Source of the DNA: Nostoc sp. FACHB-892
GTDB taxonomy: Bacteria; Cyanobacteriota; Cyanobacteriia; Cyanobacteriales; Nostocaceae
Assembly: GCF_014698795.1 (NCBI RefSeq)
Contig: NZ_JACJTR010000042.1
Location: forward strand, 1 to 51,526
DNA length: 51,526 bases
Direction: 5' to 3'
The notes below the pieces were generated by a model. That model saw only the letters and a program-made list of their open reading frames with translations, made no database searches and was not told the DNA's origin. Shown here piece after piece: positions 42,006 to 51,014 of this stretch. The position numbers and the translations under genes were made by a program. Each line of letters opens with the position of its first letter. Position 1 is the stretch's first letter.

Positions 42006-43412
42006 TTGCCTAGATCGATTCAGTCTACTCAACCACCACTAAAATTTATTACTCAACGATTGAACCCCCTGGTACTCCAGATTGTTCGGTGGTTACTACC
42101 GATCGCACTACGGTTCCGCACTCGTCCTTGGCTAACGGCTGGTATTGTGGGGGTTGAAGCCAATAACGTTGAGGTATTAGCTGAACTTTATCAACAATTT
42201 CAGGCTGGAAAAATTCGCTTTTTGTTGGCATTTCGCCATCCAGAGGTGGAAGATCCCCTGTGTATGCTATATTTGCTTTCCCGCATTGTGCCACAGGTTG
42301 CTCGTCAGAAAGGTATTACACTGCGATCGCTTGTTCACAGCTATTTTCTCTATGACCGGGGTATGACGGTTTGGGCTGGAAACTGGCTAGGTTGGTTGTT
42401 TTCTCGGTTAGGAGGTGTGCCGGTTCATCGCGGTAGGCGACTAGATCGCCAAGCTATTCAAACAGCACGGGAGTTGTTTGCTAATGGCAAACTACCGATC
42501 GCAGTAGCACCAGAAGGCGGTACTAATGGTCATAGTGGTATTGTTAGCCCCTTGGAACCCGGTGTTGCTCAAATGGGGTTCTGGTGTGTGGAAGACTTGC
42601 AAAAAGCTAATCGGACTGAGACTGTGATCATTGTGCCGATCGCTATCCAGTATTGCTACGTTGAGCCACCTTGGTCTAAACTGGATTGGCTGCTCAGTAA
42701 GTTGGAAGCTGATAGTGGCTTGCCGCCAATGGAAATTGAGCAAGGCGCGAACGAAGAGATTTACCATCAACGCCTCTGTAGGTTAGCTGAATATCTAATT
42801 ACCGAGATGGAAGAGTTTTATCGTCGCTTCTATCATCAAGACATCCCAAAAACCATCTCAACTGATGAATCTGCTAGTCACAATCAGGTGTTGATTGCTC
42901 GACTTTATCGGTTACTGGATAAGGCTTTACAAGTTGCTGAACAATATTTTGGAGTTCAAGGGCAAGGTAATTTTATTGATCGCTGTCGCCGATTGGAAGA
43001 GGCTGGCTGGAATTACATTTATCGGGAAGATTTGCCAGATATCAATGCTTTACCACCTTTTAAACGCGGTTTGGCAGACTGGATTGCCCAAGAAGCAGAC
43101 TTGCGAATGCGGCATATGCGGATAGTGGAAAGTTTTGTTGCAGTTACAGCTAGTTATATTCAGGAACAACCGACGGCGGAACGGTTTGCGGAAACAGCTT
43201 TGCTTGTATTTGATATGCTTTCTAGAATTCAAGATACAACACTTCCAGGGCGACCTCGCTTAGGTTTGCGACAGGCACAAATTACCGTGGGGGAGCCAAT
43301 TTCAGTAACCGAACGCTGGAAAAATTGTCAAGGCGATCGCAATGCGGCTAAAAAAGCTGTGAGCGATTTAACAAAAGATTTGCAGGTTGCTTTAGAGAAG
43401 ATGATTGCTTGA
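42006..43412 (+). CDS. PlsC-like 1-acylglycerol-3-phosphate acyltransferase family protein
   Basis: 468 residues from a TTG at 42006, supported by GGAG seven bases upstream. The acyltransferase domain (about 35-250) has FRHPEVEDP with the catalytic H-x4-D, GWLFSRLGGVPVHRGRRLDR, and APEGGTNGHSG as the PEG block that binds the phosphate. The C-terminal 200 residues are a helical extension (LYRLLDKALQVAEQYFGVQG, IYREDLPDINALPPFKRGLA) found in the long cyanobacterial members. Its likely role is to transfer acyl groups to a glycerophosphate-type or other acceptor at the membrane. The exact acceptor is not readable. Confidence 0.85.
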   Translation: MPRSIQSTQPPLKFITQRLNPLVLQIVRWLLPIALRFRTRPWLTAGIVGVEANNVEVLAELYQQFQAGKIRFLLAFRHPEVEDPLCMLYLLSRIVPQVARQKGITLRSLVHSYFLYDRGMTVWAGNWLGWLFSRLGGVPVHRGRRLDRQAIQTARELFANGKLPIAVAPEGGTNGHSGIVSPLEPGVAQMGFWCVEDLQKANRTETVIIVPIAIQYCYVEPPWSKLDWLLSKLEADSGLPPMEIEQGANEEIYHQRLCRLAEYLITEMEEFYRRFYHQDIPKTISTDESASHNQVLIARLYRLLDKALQVAEQYFGVQGQGNFIDRCRRLEEAGWNYIYREDLPDINALPPFKRGLADWIAQEADLRMRHMRIVESFVAVTASYIQEQPTAERFAETALLVFDMLSRIQDTTLPGRPRLGLRQAQITVGEPISVTERWKNCQGDRNAAKKAVSDLTKDLQVALEKMIA

Positions 43413-43440
43413 TTGCCCAACGCAGAGGTGATAATTATCC

Positions 43441-44307
43441 TCAAGGATAACTAGTTTTAGAAACTTCTGGACTGCGAATTATTATATGTCCCTTATCACT
43501 TTGTTGAATTGCCAACACCGATGGTATTTCGTTAGGTTTTGCATTTGGGGGCAATGCTCGAAACAAATAAATCCAGCCGCCACGTTCTAGGAGTAAACGC
43601 CAAACTCGCGGCTGCTTTGGATTAGTAATAATATCAGTATCTTCTCTGCCTCGCAAGTCATCGAATAGACCTAGATCGCCAATTATGCGGTAGCCTTTTA
43701 AGGATGGATTGGTAAATATATCATCAAGTTTACGTCCCACAGCAAACTTTTCTTCAGGTGTAATTAAGGCTACAACGGGTAAGGTGGAGTTTTGACCAGC
43801 ATCTGCAACGCCTTGCCAACGAGCTAACCAAAATATCACTATTAAAACCCAGGATACTATTACTATTTCATTGACTAGTGATCGCAGAAAATCAACTGAA
43901 CGCAATTGCCCAAAACCAAATTCAGCTAGAGATTTAAGCTGTTTAGCTGTCCATGAGCGTTTGTGTTGAGTTGCAGAGATGATGCGATTTAGTAATAATT
44001 GGCTGGCAGAGACTACCGTTTCACTGATGATTTTAATTAACCATAATGTTGCTTGAATTGCGATCGCAGCCATAAAAAAGGCGATCGCTGTTTTGCAGAT
44101 TGTCCAGATATCTCCGAAAAATATTTGCAGGGGAACTATCAAAAAAGACTGTGCAGGTAAGTCGAGAGTATTGACTTCTAGTTGAAAAAAGTAGAAATAT
44201 GACCAACGGTAAATCCAGCCTGCAAAGAAAAGCGCCGCACCCAGTAAGCCCAGTACACTGGTGAATTTACCTAAAATATTGCTTTCCTGGTTGGGGGTTT
44301 GGGTCAT
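43441..44307 (-). CDS. Membrane protein, unknown function
   Basis: 288 residues. Hydrophobic segments lie at about 12-32 (FTSVLGLLGAALFFAGWIYR), 45-60, 65-90 (IAFFMAAIAIQATLWLIKII) and 145-165 (NEIVIVSWVLIVIFWLARWQ). The C-terminal 115 residues are soluble and beta-patterned (PVVALITPEEKFAVGRKLDD, GYRIIGDLGLFDDLRG, RVWRLLLERGGWIYLFRALP) and end near KGHIIIRSPEV. I do not recognise a family; it could be a sensor or assembly factor with a periplasmic or cytoplasmic domain. It is divergent from the exported protein at 44425 across the hairpin at 44347-44377. Confidence 0.7.
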   Translation of the reverse strand: MTQTPNQESNILGKFTSVLGLLGAALFFAGWIYRWSYFYFFQLEVNTLDLPAQSFLIVPLQIFFGDIWTICKTAIAFFMAAIAIQATLWLIKIISETVVSASQLLLNRIISATQHKRSWTAKQLKSLAEFGFGQLRSVDFLRSLVNEIVIVSWVLIVIFWLARWQGVADAGQNSTLPVVALITPEEKFAVGRKLDDIFTNPSLKGYRIIGDLGLFDDLRGREDTDIITNPKQPRVWRLLLERGGWIYLFRALPPNAKPNEIPSVLAIQQSDKGHIIIRSPEVSKTSYP

Positions 44308-44346
44308 AGGGGAGACGAGGGAAAAAATCTACTAACTTTAGGCTCA

Positions 44347-44377
44347 GATCCCCGACTTCTTAAAGAAGTCGGGGATC
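44347..44377. repeat. Dispersed hairpin repeat (GATCCCCGACTTCT)
   Basis: GATCCCCGACTTCT (44347-44360) and AGAAGTCGGGGATC (44364-44377) are exact inverse complements around TAA. A short TTGTTGTTG follows. It resembles palindromic repeats frequent in Nostoc-type genomes and occupies the middle of the 117-base divergent region. Confidence 0.85.
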
Positions 44378-44424
44378 TTGTTGTTGTGATTTTACGTAAA
44401 TTTGGTATTCGCCTTTGAAGTTTA

Positions 44425-45057
44425 ATGAGAAACTTAAACATATTCAAATATACCGTTAAAGCCATGAAAGCTTTTTTCCAGGGATGGGTTGTGGCAATCT
44501 TAGTAATGGCAACAGCGATCGCAGGAAACATTCAAGCTGTAATCAGCCAGGATATCAAAACGGGAAATTTGTTGTTGGTACAGACACCAGTCAACACAGA
44601 TGAATTAGACCTTGCAGTAGCATTACCAGAGTTAGCAGAAGTCATCCTTAAGGGGGGTGAGTCAAGTAGTGGCCAGATAACAGGAATTGATGCACAGGGA
44701 GAAGCACTATCAATTCAGCGTAGTGGTAAAACTGCCACAATTCCCCTGAACAAAATTCAAAGAGTAGTTTTTAAGAATGGGGCATTGGTTTACAGAAGTA
44801 ATGGCCGGCAAATTATTCGCGGTGAGCGCGATCGCCCTACAGGTAAACTAGTAACTTGGAGTGGTATCCCTCTAAATACTTTTACTATAAAAAATTCTAC
44901 TCAGGGTCAAGCCGTGGTAAAGCTGAAACCACCCGTAGTTACCACAGCACAGTTGCGGGGTATTCAATCAGTGGCGAGAAATCGGCAATATGTGGTAGAT
45001 AAAATCCAGTTCAATTCGCAACAAAGAACGATCACTATTCTGGCAAAACCTTATTGA
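44425..45057 (+). CDS. Exported protein, unknown function
   Basis: 210 residues. The N-terminal basic region followed by FFQGWVVAILVMATAIAGNI is a signal peptide, cleaved near AGNIQA (an ATG at 44464 would shorten it to a standard length). The mature part is beta-rich: VALPELAEVILKGGESSSGQ, ITGIDAQGEALSIQRSGKTA, TIPLNKIQRVVFKNGALVYR. It has a small-barrel, Sm/SH3-like rhythm in which a basic loop (GRQIIRGERDRP) follows. No family is recognised. Located after the divergent membrane protein and before the 42-bp repeat array. Confidence 0.7.
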   Translation: MRNLNIFKYTVKAMKAFFQGWVVAILVMATAIAGNIQAVISQDIKTGNLLLVQTPVNTDELDLAVALPELAEVILKGGESSSGQITGIDAQGEALSIQRSGKTATIPLNKIQRVVFKNGALVYRSNGRQIIRGERDRPTGKLVTWSGIPLNTFTIKNSTQGQAVVKLKPPVVTTAQLRGIQSVARNRQYVVDKIQFNSQQRTITILAKPY

Positions 45058-45162
45058 GCGTAAATTAATTCATCTGTAGGGGTGTATATCTATGCCCCTA
45101 AGCTTTTTGACGTTTCTAACGACAAACACAATATTAACCAGAAACATTGGGATGTTCCTCAC

Positions 45163-45414
45163 AAACATTGCGACATTCATGACAAACATCATGATATTAA
45201 TACGAAACATTGCGACATTCATGACAAACATCATGATATTAATACGAAACATTGCAACATTCATGACGAACATCACGATGTTAATACGAAACATTGCGAC
45301 ATTCATGACGAACATCATGATATTAATACGAAACATTGCGACGTTCATGACAAACATCACGATGTTAATACGAAACATTGCGACATTCATAACAAACATC
45401 ACGATGTTGATAAC
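45163..45414. repeat. Six 42-bp tandem repeats (each two 21-bp half units)
   Basis: Six contiguous 42-base units, each composed of AAACATTGCGACATTCATGAC followed by a related half AAACATCATGATATTAATACG, with further degenerate 21-base units before (45124-45162). There are no spacers. Because 42 and 21 are multiples of 3 the array is open in several frames: plus frame 45082-45435 gives KHCDIHDKHHDINT repeats, plus frame 45092-45469 gives a hydrophobic repeat, and the minus frame 45070-45441 gives NVAMFRINI(V/M)MFVM repeats. Unit-to-unit changes are almost all silent in the minus frame (see findings). No ribosome binding site clearly picks one of them. Confidence 0.9.
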
Positions 45415-45465
45415 CACAACTTTTGTTTTTGTTAAACCCAATGAAAAACAGCTACCTGTTATTTT

Positions 45466-46254
45466 ATGAAAAAATTTCTCAGCAGTTTTTTGGCTTTGGG
45501 TGTTTGTCTAACGCCTTTAACAGTAATGCTGATGGCTCAACCCACCTGGGGACAGGCTCAAAATTCGCGATCGCAAGAAGCAGAAAAATTACTAAAGCAA
45601 GGCATAAAGCTGACACAGCAACAGAAACACCAACAGGCAATACAAATATTACAGCAAGCTTTAACTATTGCACGAGAACTCAAAGACCAAAAACTTGAAG
45701 CAACTGCACTGGTTCGCCTTGGGTTGAACTATAGCCGTTTAGGAGAAAAGCAAAAAGCACTCGATTTTTACAACCAAGCTCTGCCACTATATCGTGCTGT
45801 GGGCGATCGCTCTGGTGAAGCCACTACACTCAATAATATCGGTGGAGTCTACGACGATTTAGGAGAAAAGCAAAAAGCACTCGATTTTTACAACCAAGCT
45901 CTGCCACTATATCGTGCTGTGGGCGATCGCGCTGGTGAAGCCACTACTCTCAATAATATCGGTTTAGTCTACGACGCTTTAGGAGAAAAGCAAAAAGCAC
46001 TCGATTTTTACAACCAAGCTCTGCCACTATATCGTGCAGTGGGCGATCGCTCTGGTGAAGCCACTACTCTCAATAATATCGGTTTAGTCTACGACGCTTT
46101 AGGAGAAAAGCAAAAAGCACTCGAATTTTACAACCAAGCTCTTCCCATATTGCGTGCAGTGGGCGATCGCTCTGGTGAAGCCACTACTCTCAATAATATC
46201 GGTGCAGTCTACTCCGCTTTAGGAGAAAAGCAAAAAGCACTCGATCTCCATTAG
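45466..46254 (+). CDS. Exported TPR protein, apparently truncated
   Basis: 262 residues. A signal peptide (MKKFLSSFLALGVCLTPLTV, cleavage near WGQAQ) is followed by a helical pair (about 40-85) and then 40-residue tetratricopeptide repeats with the core LGEKQKALDFYNQALPLYRA and VGDRSGEATTLNNIG. The four full repeats are encoded by near-identical 120-bp DNA units (45741-46220). A fifth begins and stops at codon LDLH-TAG after 27 bases. Related cyanobacterial genes continue into further TPRs and a CHAT protease domain (compare 5579-7648), which is absent here, so the gene is likely cut short. A short TPR protein could still bind partners in the periplasm. Confidence 0.8.
   Translation: MKKFLSSFLALGVCLTPLTVMLMAQPTWGQAQNSRSQEAEKLLKQGIKLTQQQKHQQAIQILQQALTIARELKDQKLEATALVRLGLNYSRLGEKQKALDFYNQALPLYRAVGDRSGEATTLNNIGGVYDDLGEKQKALDFYNQALPLYRAVGDRAGEATTLNNIGLVYDALGEKQKALDFYNQALPLYRAVGDRSGEATTLNNIGLVYDALGEKQKALEFYNQALPILRAVGDRSGEATTLNNIGAVYSALGEKQKALDLH
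45741..46247. repeat. 120-bp tandem repeats inside the TPR gene
   Basis: AGGAGAAAAGCAAAAAGCAC recurs at 45741, 45861, 45981, 46101 and 46221, an exact 120-base period. Units differ by only a few bases, for example CGCTCT or CGCGCT, and GGTTTA or GGTGGA. The near-identity points to recent duplication or gene conversion. The last unit is cut after 27 bases. Confidence 0.95.
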
Positions 46255-46378
46255 GCATTTTAAGTCTTGACTTGGAATAAGATAATCACTTAAAGCTGAT
46301 TATAGAGTTGCTTTTGCGTTAAGTTCACACCAATGACAACTGTCATACATGTCAAATTAACGTTAAATTGGCAATAGT

Positions 46379-48349
46379 ATGCGACTCCAAAGTGCTAGAA
46401 CTATATTTCAACGTCAGGTTACTAGGGTAATCGCTCTACCCAGCCTTTTTTTGCTGCTGTTTTCTGGGATATCGCAGTGGCAAGTTAGCCGTTTGTTTTC
46501 AGCACTGCAATGGGTAGACCATACACACCAGGTAATTGGTCAGGCATACCAAACCCAGAAACTGATAGAAGGCTTGGAAACAGGACTACGTGGCTATATG
46601 CTCACAGGTGATCAACAATTCCTAGAGCCTTATTTAAAAGCCAGTCCGATTATTGATACCGTTTTTCAAGAATTAAGTGATTTAGTGTCGGATAATCCCA
46701 GTCAGGTGCAAAGTGTCCGTCAACTGATTAGCCAATATGATAATTGGAAACTTTTAGTATCTTTGCCGCAGAAACGTTATCAGCCAGGCGACGAAGCATC
46801 TTTGTTAAACCTCAAAGCTCGTAAACAGCGAATGGACGCTATCCGTCGTCACATTAATGATTTTATTGCCATAGAAGAACAGCTACTAACCCAGCGCAGT
46901 GAAGCGGTACGTGAGACGACAATACAATTAAGTGTAAGCAGTATTTTTTTGGCGCTGGGAATTGGCGCTATTCTAACTTTATTTATTCGACGACAAATCT
47001 TGAAGGTGTCAACAACTTATGAAGATGCTTTGAAAACCGCAATTGAGCAAACTCAAATTGTTCAACACTCTGCTCAACGCCTTGCTGATTTGCATGAAAT
47101 CGATCGGGCGATTTTATCTGCTACACCTAATAATCAAATTATACAATTTGCTCTGGAACGGTTGCGTCAACTCGTAAATTGCCAACAAGCGTTTTTGGTG
47201 TTATTCGATTTAGAAACCAAAACAGCTCAGGTGATTGAGAGTGGCACTGATGGTGTATTCCAGTCTGCTGAAGGTATGGCACTGCCAATGGAAGACTTTG
47301 CTACTACTGAAGTTTTACAGCAACGGCAAATTCGTTTGATTCAAGACATTGCTCAATTAGAGCAGCGATCGCCAATTCTAGAGCAAATGCTGGCGGCAGG
47401 GTTAAATAGTTGCTTAACAATTCCGATGCAGATTCAGGGAGCTTTGATAGGTGAGCTTCATCTTGCCAGCACTGAAGTTGAGGCTTTTAACAACGAAAAT
47501 CGGCAGATGGCTTGTGAAGTCACAGAACAGTTAGCGATCGCTATTCAACAATCTCAACTCCGTCAACAACTGCAAGAATATGCCGAAGAACTAGAGCATC
47601 GTGTTTTAGAACGCACTGCACAACTACAAGAAACTAATCAAGACTTGGAAGCTTTTAGTTATTCCGTTTCTCATGACTTACGCGCACCTTTACGCACTAT
47701 ACAAGGCTTTGCTCAGGCATTACAAGAAGATTACAGCAGTCAACTAGATTCTTTTGGACAAAGCTACCTCAACTATATTAATGAAGGTGCTATGCAAATG
47801 GACGGCTTAATTACTGACTTGCTGTCTTATAGTCGTCTGAGTCGAAGCCAAATCGAAATTCAACCTGTTGACTTAGCTGTTGTAGTTAACGAAGCACTCA
47901 AAAAATTACAAGAACAAATCCAAGAACAACAGGCTCAAGTTACAGTTGACATTCCTTTAGTGCAGGTCATGGCTCACTATTCTACACTGATCCAAGCGGT
48001 GATAAATTTGATTAGCAACGCCCTCAAGTTTGTCCAACCAGGCGTATTACCTTTAATACACATTTACTCCCAGGAGTATATTCAAGAGGGTAAAAGTTGG
48101 ATCAAATTGTGGATAGTTGACAATGGTATCGGTATTGCACCAGAACATCAGGAACGTATTTTCCAAGTATTTGAACGACTTCATGGTATAGAAGTTTATC
48201 CAGGTACAGGTATTGGGTTAGCCATTATACGTAAAGCTCTAGAAAAAATGGGTGGTTTCTCTGGTGTAGAATCACAGTTAGGTCAAGGCAGTCGCTTCTT
48301 TTTTACTTTGCCAAAAGCTGTTTTGAATAACAACTACATTAGCTCTTAA
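46379..48349 (+). CDS. Sensor histidine kinase, CHASE3-GAF-HisKA-HATPase
   Basis: 656 residues. Two membrane helices (about 18-37 and 180-205) flank a periplasmic CHASE3-type sensor domain with GLETGLRGYMLTGDQQFLEP. A GAF domain (about 238-395) and a coiled-coil lead to HisKA with the phosphoacceptor His in SYSVSHDLRAPLRTIQGF (about 432), then the ATPase with N box AVINLISNALKF, G1 VDNGIGIAPEHQERIFQVFE and G2 GTGIGLAIIRKALEKMGG. This architecture is close to phytochrome-type kinases but lacks a bilin Cys context. It is followed by an Rcp1-like regulator and a hybrid kinase, so it probably passes phosphate to them. Confidence 0.93.
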   Translation: MRLQSARTIFQRQVTRVIALPSLFLLLFSGISQWQVSRLFSALQWVDHTHQVIGQAYQTQKLIEGLETGLRGYMLTGDQQFLEPYLKASPIIDTVFQELSDLVSDNPSQVQSVRQLISQYDNWKLLVSLPQKRYQPGDEASLLNLKARKQRMDAIRRHINDFIAIEEQLLTQRSEAVRETTIQLSVSSIFLALGIGAILTLFIRRQILKVSTTYEDALKTAIEQTQIVQHSAQRLADLHEIDRAILSATPNNQIIQFALERLRQLVNCQQAFLVLFDLETKTAQVIESGTDGVFQSAEGMALPMEDFATTEVLQQRQIRLIQDIAQLEQRSPILEQMLAAGLNSCLTIPMQIQGALIGELHLASTEVEAFNNENRQMACEVTEQLAIAIQQSQLRQQLQEYAEELEHRVLERTAQLQETNQDLEAFSYSVSHDLRAPLRTIQGFAQALQEDYSSQLDSFGQSYLNYINEGAMQMDGLITDLLSYSRLSRSQIEIQPVDLAVVVNEALKKLQEQIQEQQAQVTVDIPLVQVMAHYSTLIQAVINLISNALKFVQPGVLPLIHIYSQEYIQEGKSWIKLWIVDNGIGIAPEHQERIFQVFERLHGIEVYPGTGIGLAIIRKALEKMGGFSGVESQLGQGSRFFFTLPKAVLNNNYISS

Positions 48350-48588
48350 TACTTGGGAGAGAAGACAAAGATTTGAGGATTGTTTACCTTTAATACAGGT
48401 AAACTCTCAGTGTTTTTGGGAGTTGAGATATATCTAAACTGAATCCTAAACGAAGTTAGATAACACAACTTTGTTTCAATCAGCTACACCAATAAACAGT
48501 CAATTAGGTGCAAAATCTCAATTATTTTAGGAGAATTTGCTGGGATATGAAATTGCTATTAACTACAGACAGGAAATAAATTCTTTGC

Positions 48589-49038
48589 ATGCAGACACAG
48601 GACACAATTTTACTAGTCGAGGATAATTCAAGAGATATTCTCCTGATCCAAAGAGCTTTCCGCAAAGCTGGGATTCTTAACCCACTTCAAGTAGTGAGCG
48701 ATGGAGATGCAGCTGTGCTTTACCTATCTGGAGAGGAACCTTATAGCAAACGTAGTCATTATCCTTTACCAGTACTGATATTACTCGATCTCAAACTTCC
48801 GCGCCGCTCTGGGGCTGAGGTTTTGATGTGGTTACGGCAGCAACCTATACTCAAGCGGATGCCAGTCGTGGTTCTGACTTCTTCGCGGGAATATGCCGAT
48901 GTTAATCATCTTTATGACTTAGGTGTTAATGCTTATATGGTCAAACCTGTTGCTTTTGATAATTTAGTCGAAATTATCGATATTATTAACCGACATTGGA
49001 TAGTTTTTAATGAAAAGCCACAGATTGAAATTTCGTAA
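48589..49038 (+). CDS. Single-domain response regulator, Rcp1-like
   Basis: 149 residues, one receiver domain and no output domain. ILLVEDNSRDILLIQRAFRK has the acidic pair, LILLDLKLPRRSGAEVLMWL holds the phosphoacceptor Asp (about 67), VVVLTSSREYADVNHLYDLG has the Thr/Ser switch and YMVKPV the Lys. The insertion YLSGEEPYSKRSHYPLPVLI is typical of Rcp1-type partners of cyanobacterial phytochrome kinases. It likely accepts phosphate from the kinase encoded just upstream (239 bases) and relays it to the hybrid kinase 47 bases downstream. Confidence 0.93.
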   Translation: MQTQDTILLVEDNSRDILLIQRAFRKAGILNPLQVVSDGDAAVLYLSGEEPYSKRSHYPLPVLILLDLKLPRRSGAEVLMWLRQQPILKRMPVVVLTSSREYADVNHLYDLGVNAYMVKPVAFDNLVEIIDIINRHWIVFNEKPQIEIS

Positions 49039-49085
49039 ATTATCTTTGTAAGCTTGCATATTAACTTTAAAAACCTCAAGTTGAA

Positions 49086-51014
49086 ATGGTATTACGCATT
49101 CTTCTAATAGATGATAATCCTCACGATCGCTTGTTAGCAATTCACGCATTGGAACAAGAGTTTGCTGATCTTCAGATTAAGCAAGTTATTCGTCCAGAAG
49201 AGCTAGAGGAGGCGTTGTTAACAGGAAATTTTGATGTAGTAATTACTGACTATCAACTGCGATGGAGTGATGGTATAACTGTTCTGCAAAAATTTAAAAG
49301 CCGTTATCCCGAACTGCCGGTAGTGATGTTCACTAATAGTGGTTCAGAAGAAATTTCTGTAGAGGCAATGAAGTCAGGGTTAGACGATTATGTGGTTAAG
49401 TCTGCGCGTCATTATATGCGTTTACCTGTAGCGGTACGTTTAGCAGTAGAACGGGCTGCAACTAAACGTAAAGTTCAAGGTCTAGAATTGCGCTTTCAAA
49501 CCCTGCTCAATCAACTAAATGTAGGAGTTTATCGTCTCACAGGAGATGATGCTTTATTAGAAAGTAATGGTGCATTTCTGCATCTACTGGGTATAAATTC
49601 CTTGACTAAAATTCCAGAAAGTCACACCCTTGCACCTTATTTTCAGCCAGGAGACTATGCCCAACTCTTGCAAGAACTCAAACAAACTGATGATTCACCC
49701 GAACGTGAAGTACTTTTACGGCGAGCAGATGGCAATGAAATTTGGGTGCGGATTAGTCAGACTTTGAGCGCCAACAATGAGATTACGGTGATTGATGGCA
49801 TCATTGAGGACATTACGGCACGTAAGCAGGCAGAGCAAGAGCGAGAACAATTGCTGCAACGGGAACAAGCTGCACGCGCAGAAGCAGAAGCAAGTAACCT
49901 AATTAAAGATGAATTTCTTAGCGTTTTATCTCATGAGTTGCGATCGCCACTTAATCCAATACTCGGTTGGTGTAGGCTACTTACTAGCCACCAGTTAAAC
50001 GAGTCTAAGAAAACTGAAGCTATAGCCATTATTGAGCGCAATGCAAAATTGTTGGCTCAGATGATAGAAGACCTTTTAAATATTTCTCAAATTCTGCAAG
50101 GTAAACTCAACCTGAATATTTACTCTGTAGATTTAGTATCTATAATTTCGGTAGCGTTAGAAAGTGTTCAGTTAGCAGCCCAAGCCAAAAACATTCAGAT
50201 GCACAGTGTTTTAACACCAAATGTATGTTTTGTTTTGGGAGATCCCACTCGTTTACAGCAAGTATTTTGGAATTTGCTGTTTAATGCTATCAAGTTCACA
50301 CCTGCTGGTGGTTCTGTAGAAGTTCGCTTAAAGCAAGTTGATACACAAGCCCAGATACAAGTCACTGACACAGGCCAAGGAATTAGCCACGACTTTTTAC
50401 CTTACGTGTTTGATAAATTCCGTCAAGCAGATAGCAAGACTACTAGAAACTTTGGTGGATTGGGAATGGGGCTAGCAATTGTCAAACATCTCGTAGAGTT
50501 GCATGGTGGTCAAGTCTGGGCAGAAAGTCTTGGTGAAGGACAAGGTAGTACTTTTACCGTCAGACTACCATTAATGACAAAACAGACTCAAACAAATATA
50601 AACATTAAACAGTTTGATAATCGTCTAAATTTAAGTGGTATCCGAGTCTTACTAGTAGATGATGAAGTTGATTCTAAGGAATTAGCTGATTTTATACTTC
50701 AAGAGTATGGAGCAGAAGTAATAAGTGTAGGCTCACCCTTTGAAGTTATTTTAACTTTGATGGATTTTCAGCCAGATGTATTAGTGTTAGATATTGGAAT
50801 GCCCGATATGGATGGCTATATGCTGCTGGAAGAAATTAGAAGTTTGCCACCAGAGCAAGGAGGGCGAATTCCAGCGATCGCATTGACAGCTTATGCCGGA
50901 AAGGTGGACAAGCAACAAGCAATCTCAGCAGGGTTTCAAGCACACTTACCCAAGCCAGTAGACGCTGACCAGTTAGTAGAAGTTATTGCCGAACTTGTAA
51001 AGCCAACCTTTTAG
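49086..51014 (+). CDS. Hybrid histidine kinase, REC-PAS-HisKA-HATPase-REC
   Basis: 642 residues, cytoplasmic. An N-terminal receiver (1-125: ILLIDDNPHD, VVITDYQLRWSDG with Asp about 56), a PAS domain (about 140-262: FQTLLNQLNVGVYRL, WVRISQTLSANNEITVIDGI), a kinase core with DEFLSVLSHELRSPLNPILG (His about 282), N box FWNLLFNAIKFTP, G1 VTDTGQGISHDFLPYVFDKF and G2 GLGMGLAIVKHLVELHGG, and a C-terminal receiver (about 518-640: RVLLVDDEVDSKELADFIL, VLVLDIGMPDMDGY). Receivers at both ends indicate phosphorelay control on entry and exit. No DNA-binding output is present in the cluster. The organisation is common in Nostoc-type genomes. Confidence 0.93.
   Translation: MVLRILLIDDNPHDRLLAIHALEQEFADLQIKQVIRPEELEEALLTGNFDVVITDYQLRWSDGITVLQKFKSRYPELPVVMFTNSGSEEISVEAMKSGLDDYVVKSARHYMRLPVAVRLAVERAATKRKVQGLELRFQTLLNQLNVGVYRLTGDDALLESNGAFLHLLGINSLTKIPESHTLAPYFQPGDYAQLLQELKQTDDSPEREVLLRRADGNEIWVRISQTLSANNEITVIDGIIEDITARKQAEQEREQLLQREQAARAEAEASNLIKDEFLSVLSHELRSPLNPILGWCRLLTSHQLNESKKTEAIAIIERNAKLLAQMIEDLLNISQILQGKLNLNIYSVDLVSIISVALESVQLAAQAKNIQMHSVLTPNVCFVLGDPTRLQQVFWNLLFNAIKFTPAGGSVEVRLKQVDTQAQIQVTDTGQGISHDFLPYVFDKFRQADSKTTRNFGGLGMGLAIVKHLVELHGGQVWAESLGEGQGSTFTVRLPLMTKQTQTNINIKQFDNRLNLSGIRVLLVDDEVDSKELADFILQEYGAEVISVGSPFEVILTLMDFQPDVLVLDIGMPDMDGYMLLEEIRSLPPEQGGRIPAIALTAYAGKVDKQQAISAGFQAHLPKPVDADQLVEVIAELVKPTF

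Noticed and set aside
45163..45414. CRISPR array
   Set aside because: The 42-bp units are head to tail with no spacers between them, and no cas gene is present.
45082..45435. Metal-binding His/Cys/Asp-rich repeat peptide on the plus strand
   Set aside because: Unit-to-unit changes alter its residues (D to N, I to V, K to E) while leaving the opposite strand silent, and no ribosome binding site precedes it.
45741..46247. CRISPR or other spacer-bearing repeat array
   Set aside because: Units are contiguous 120-bp coding repeats that translate as TPRs.
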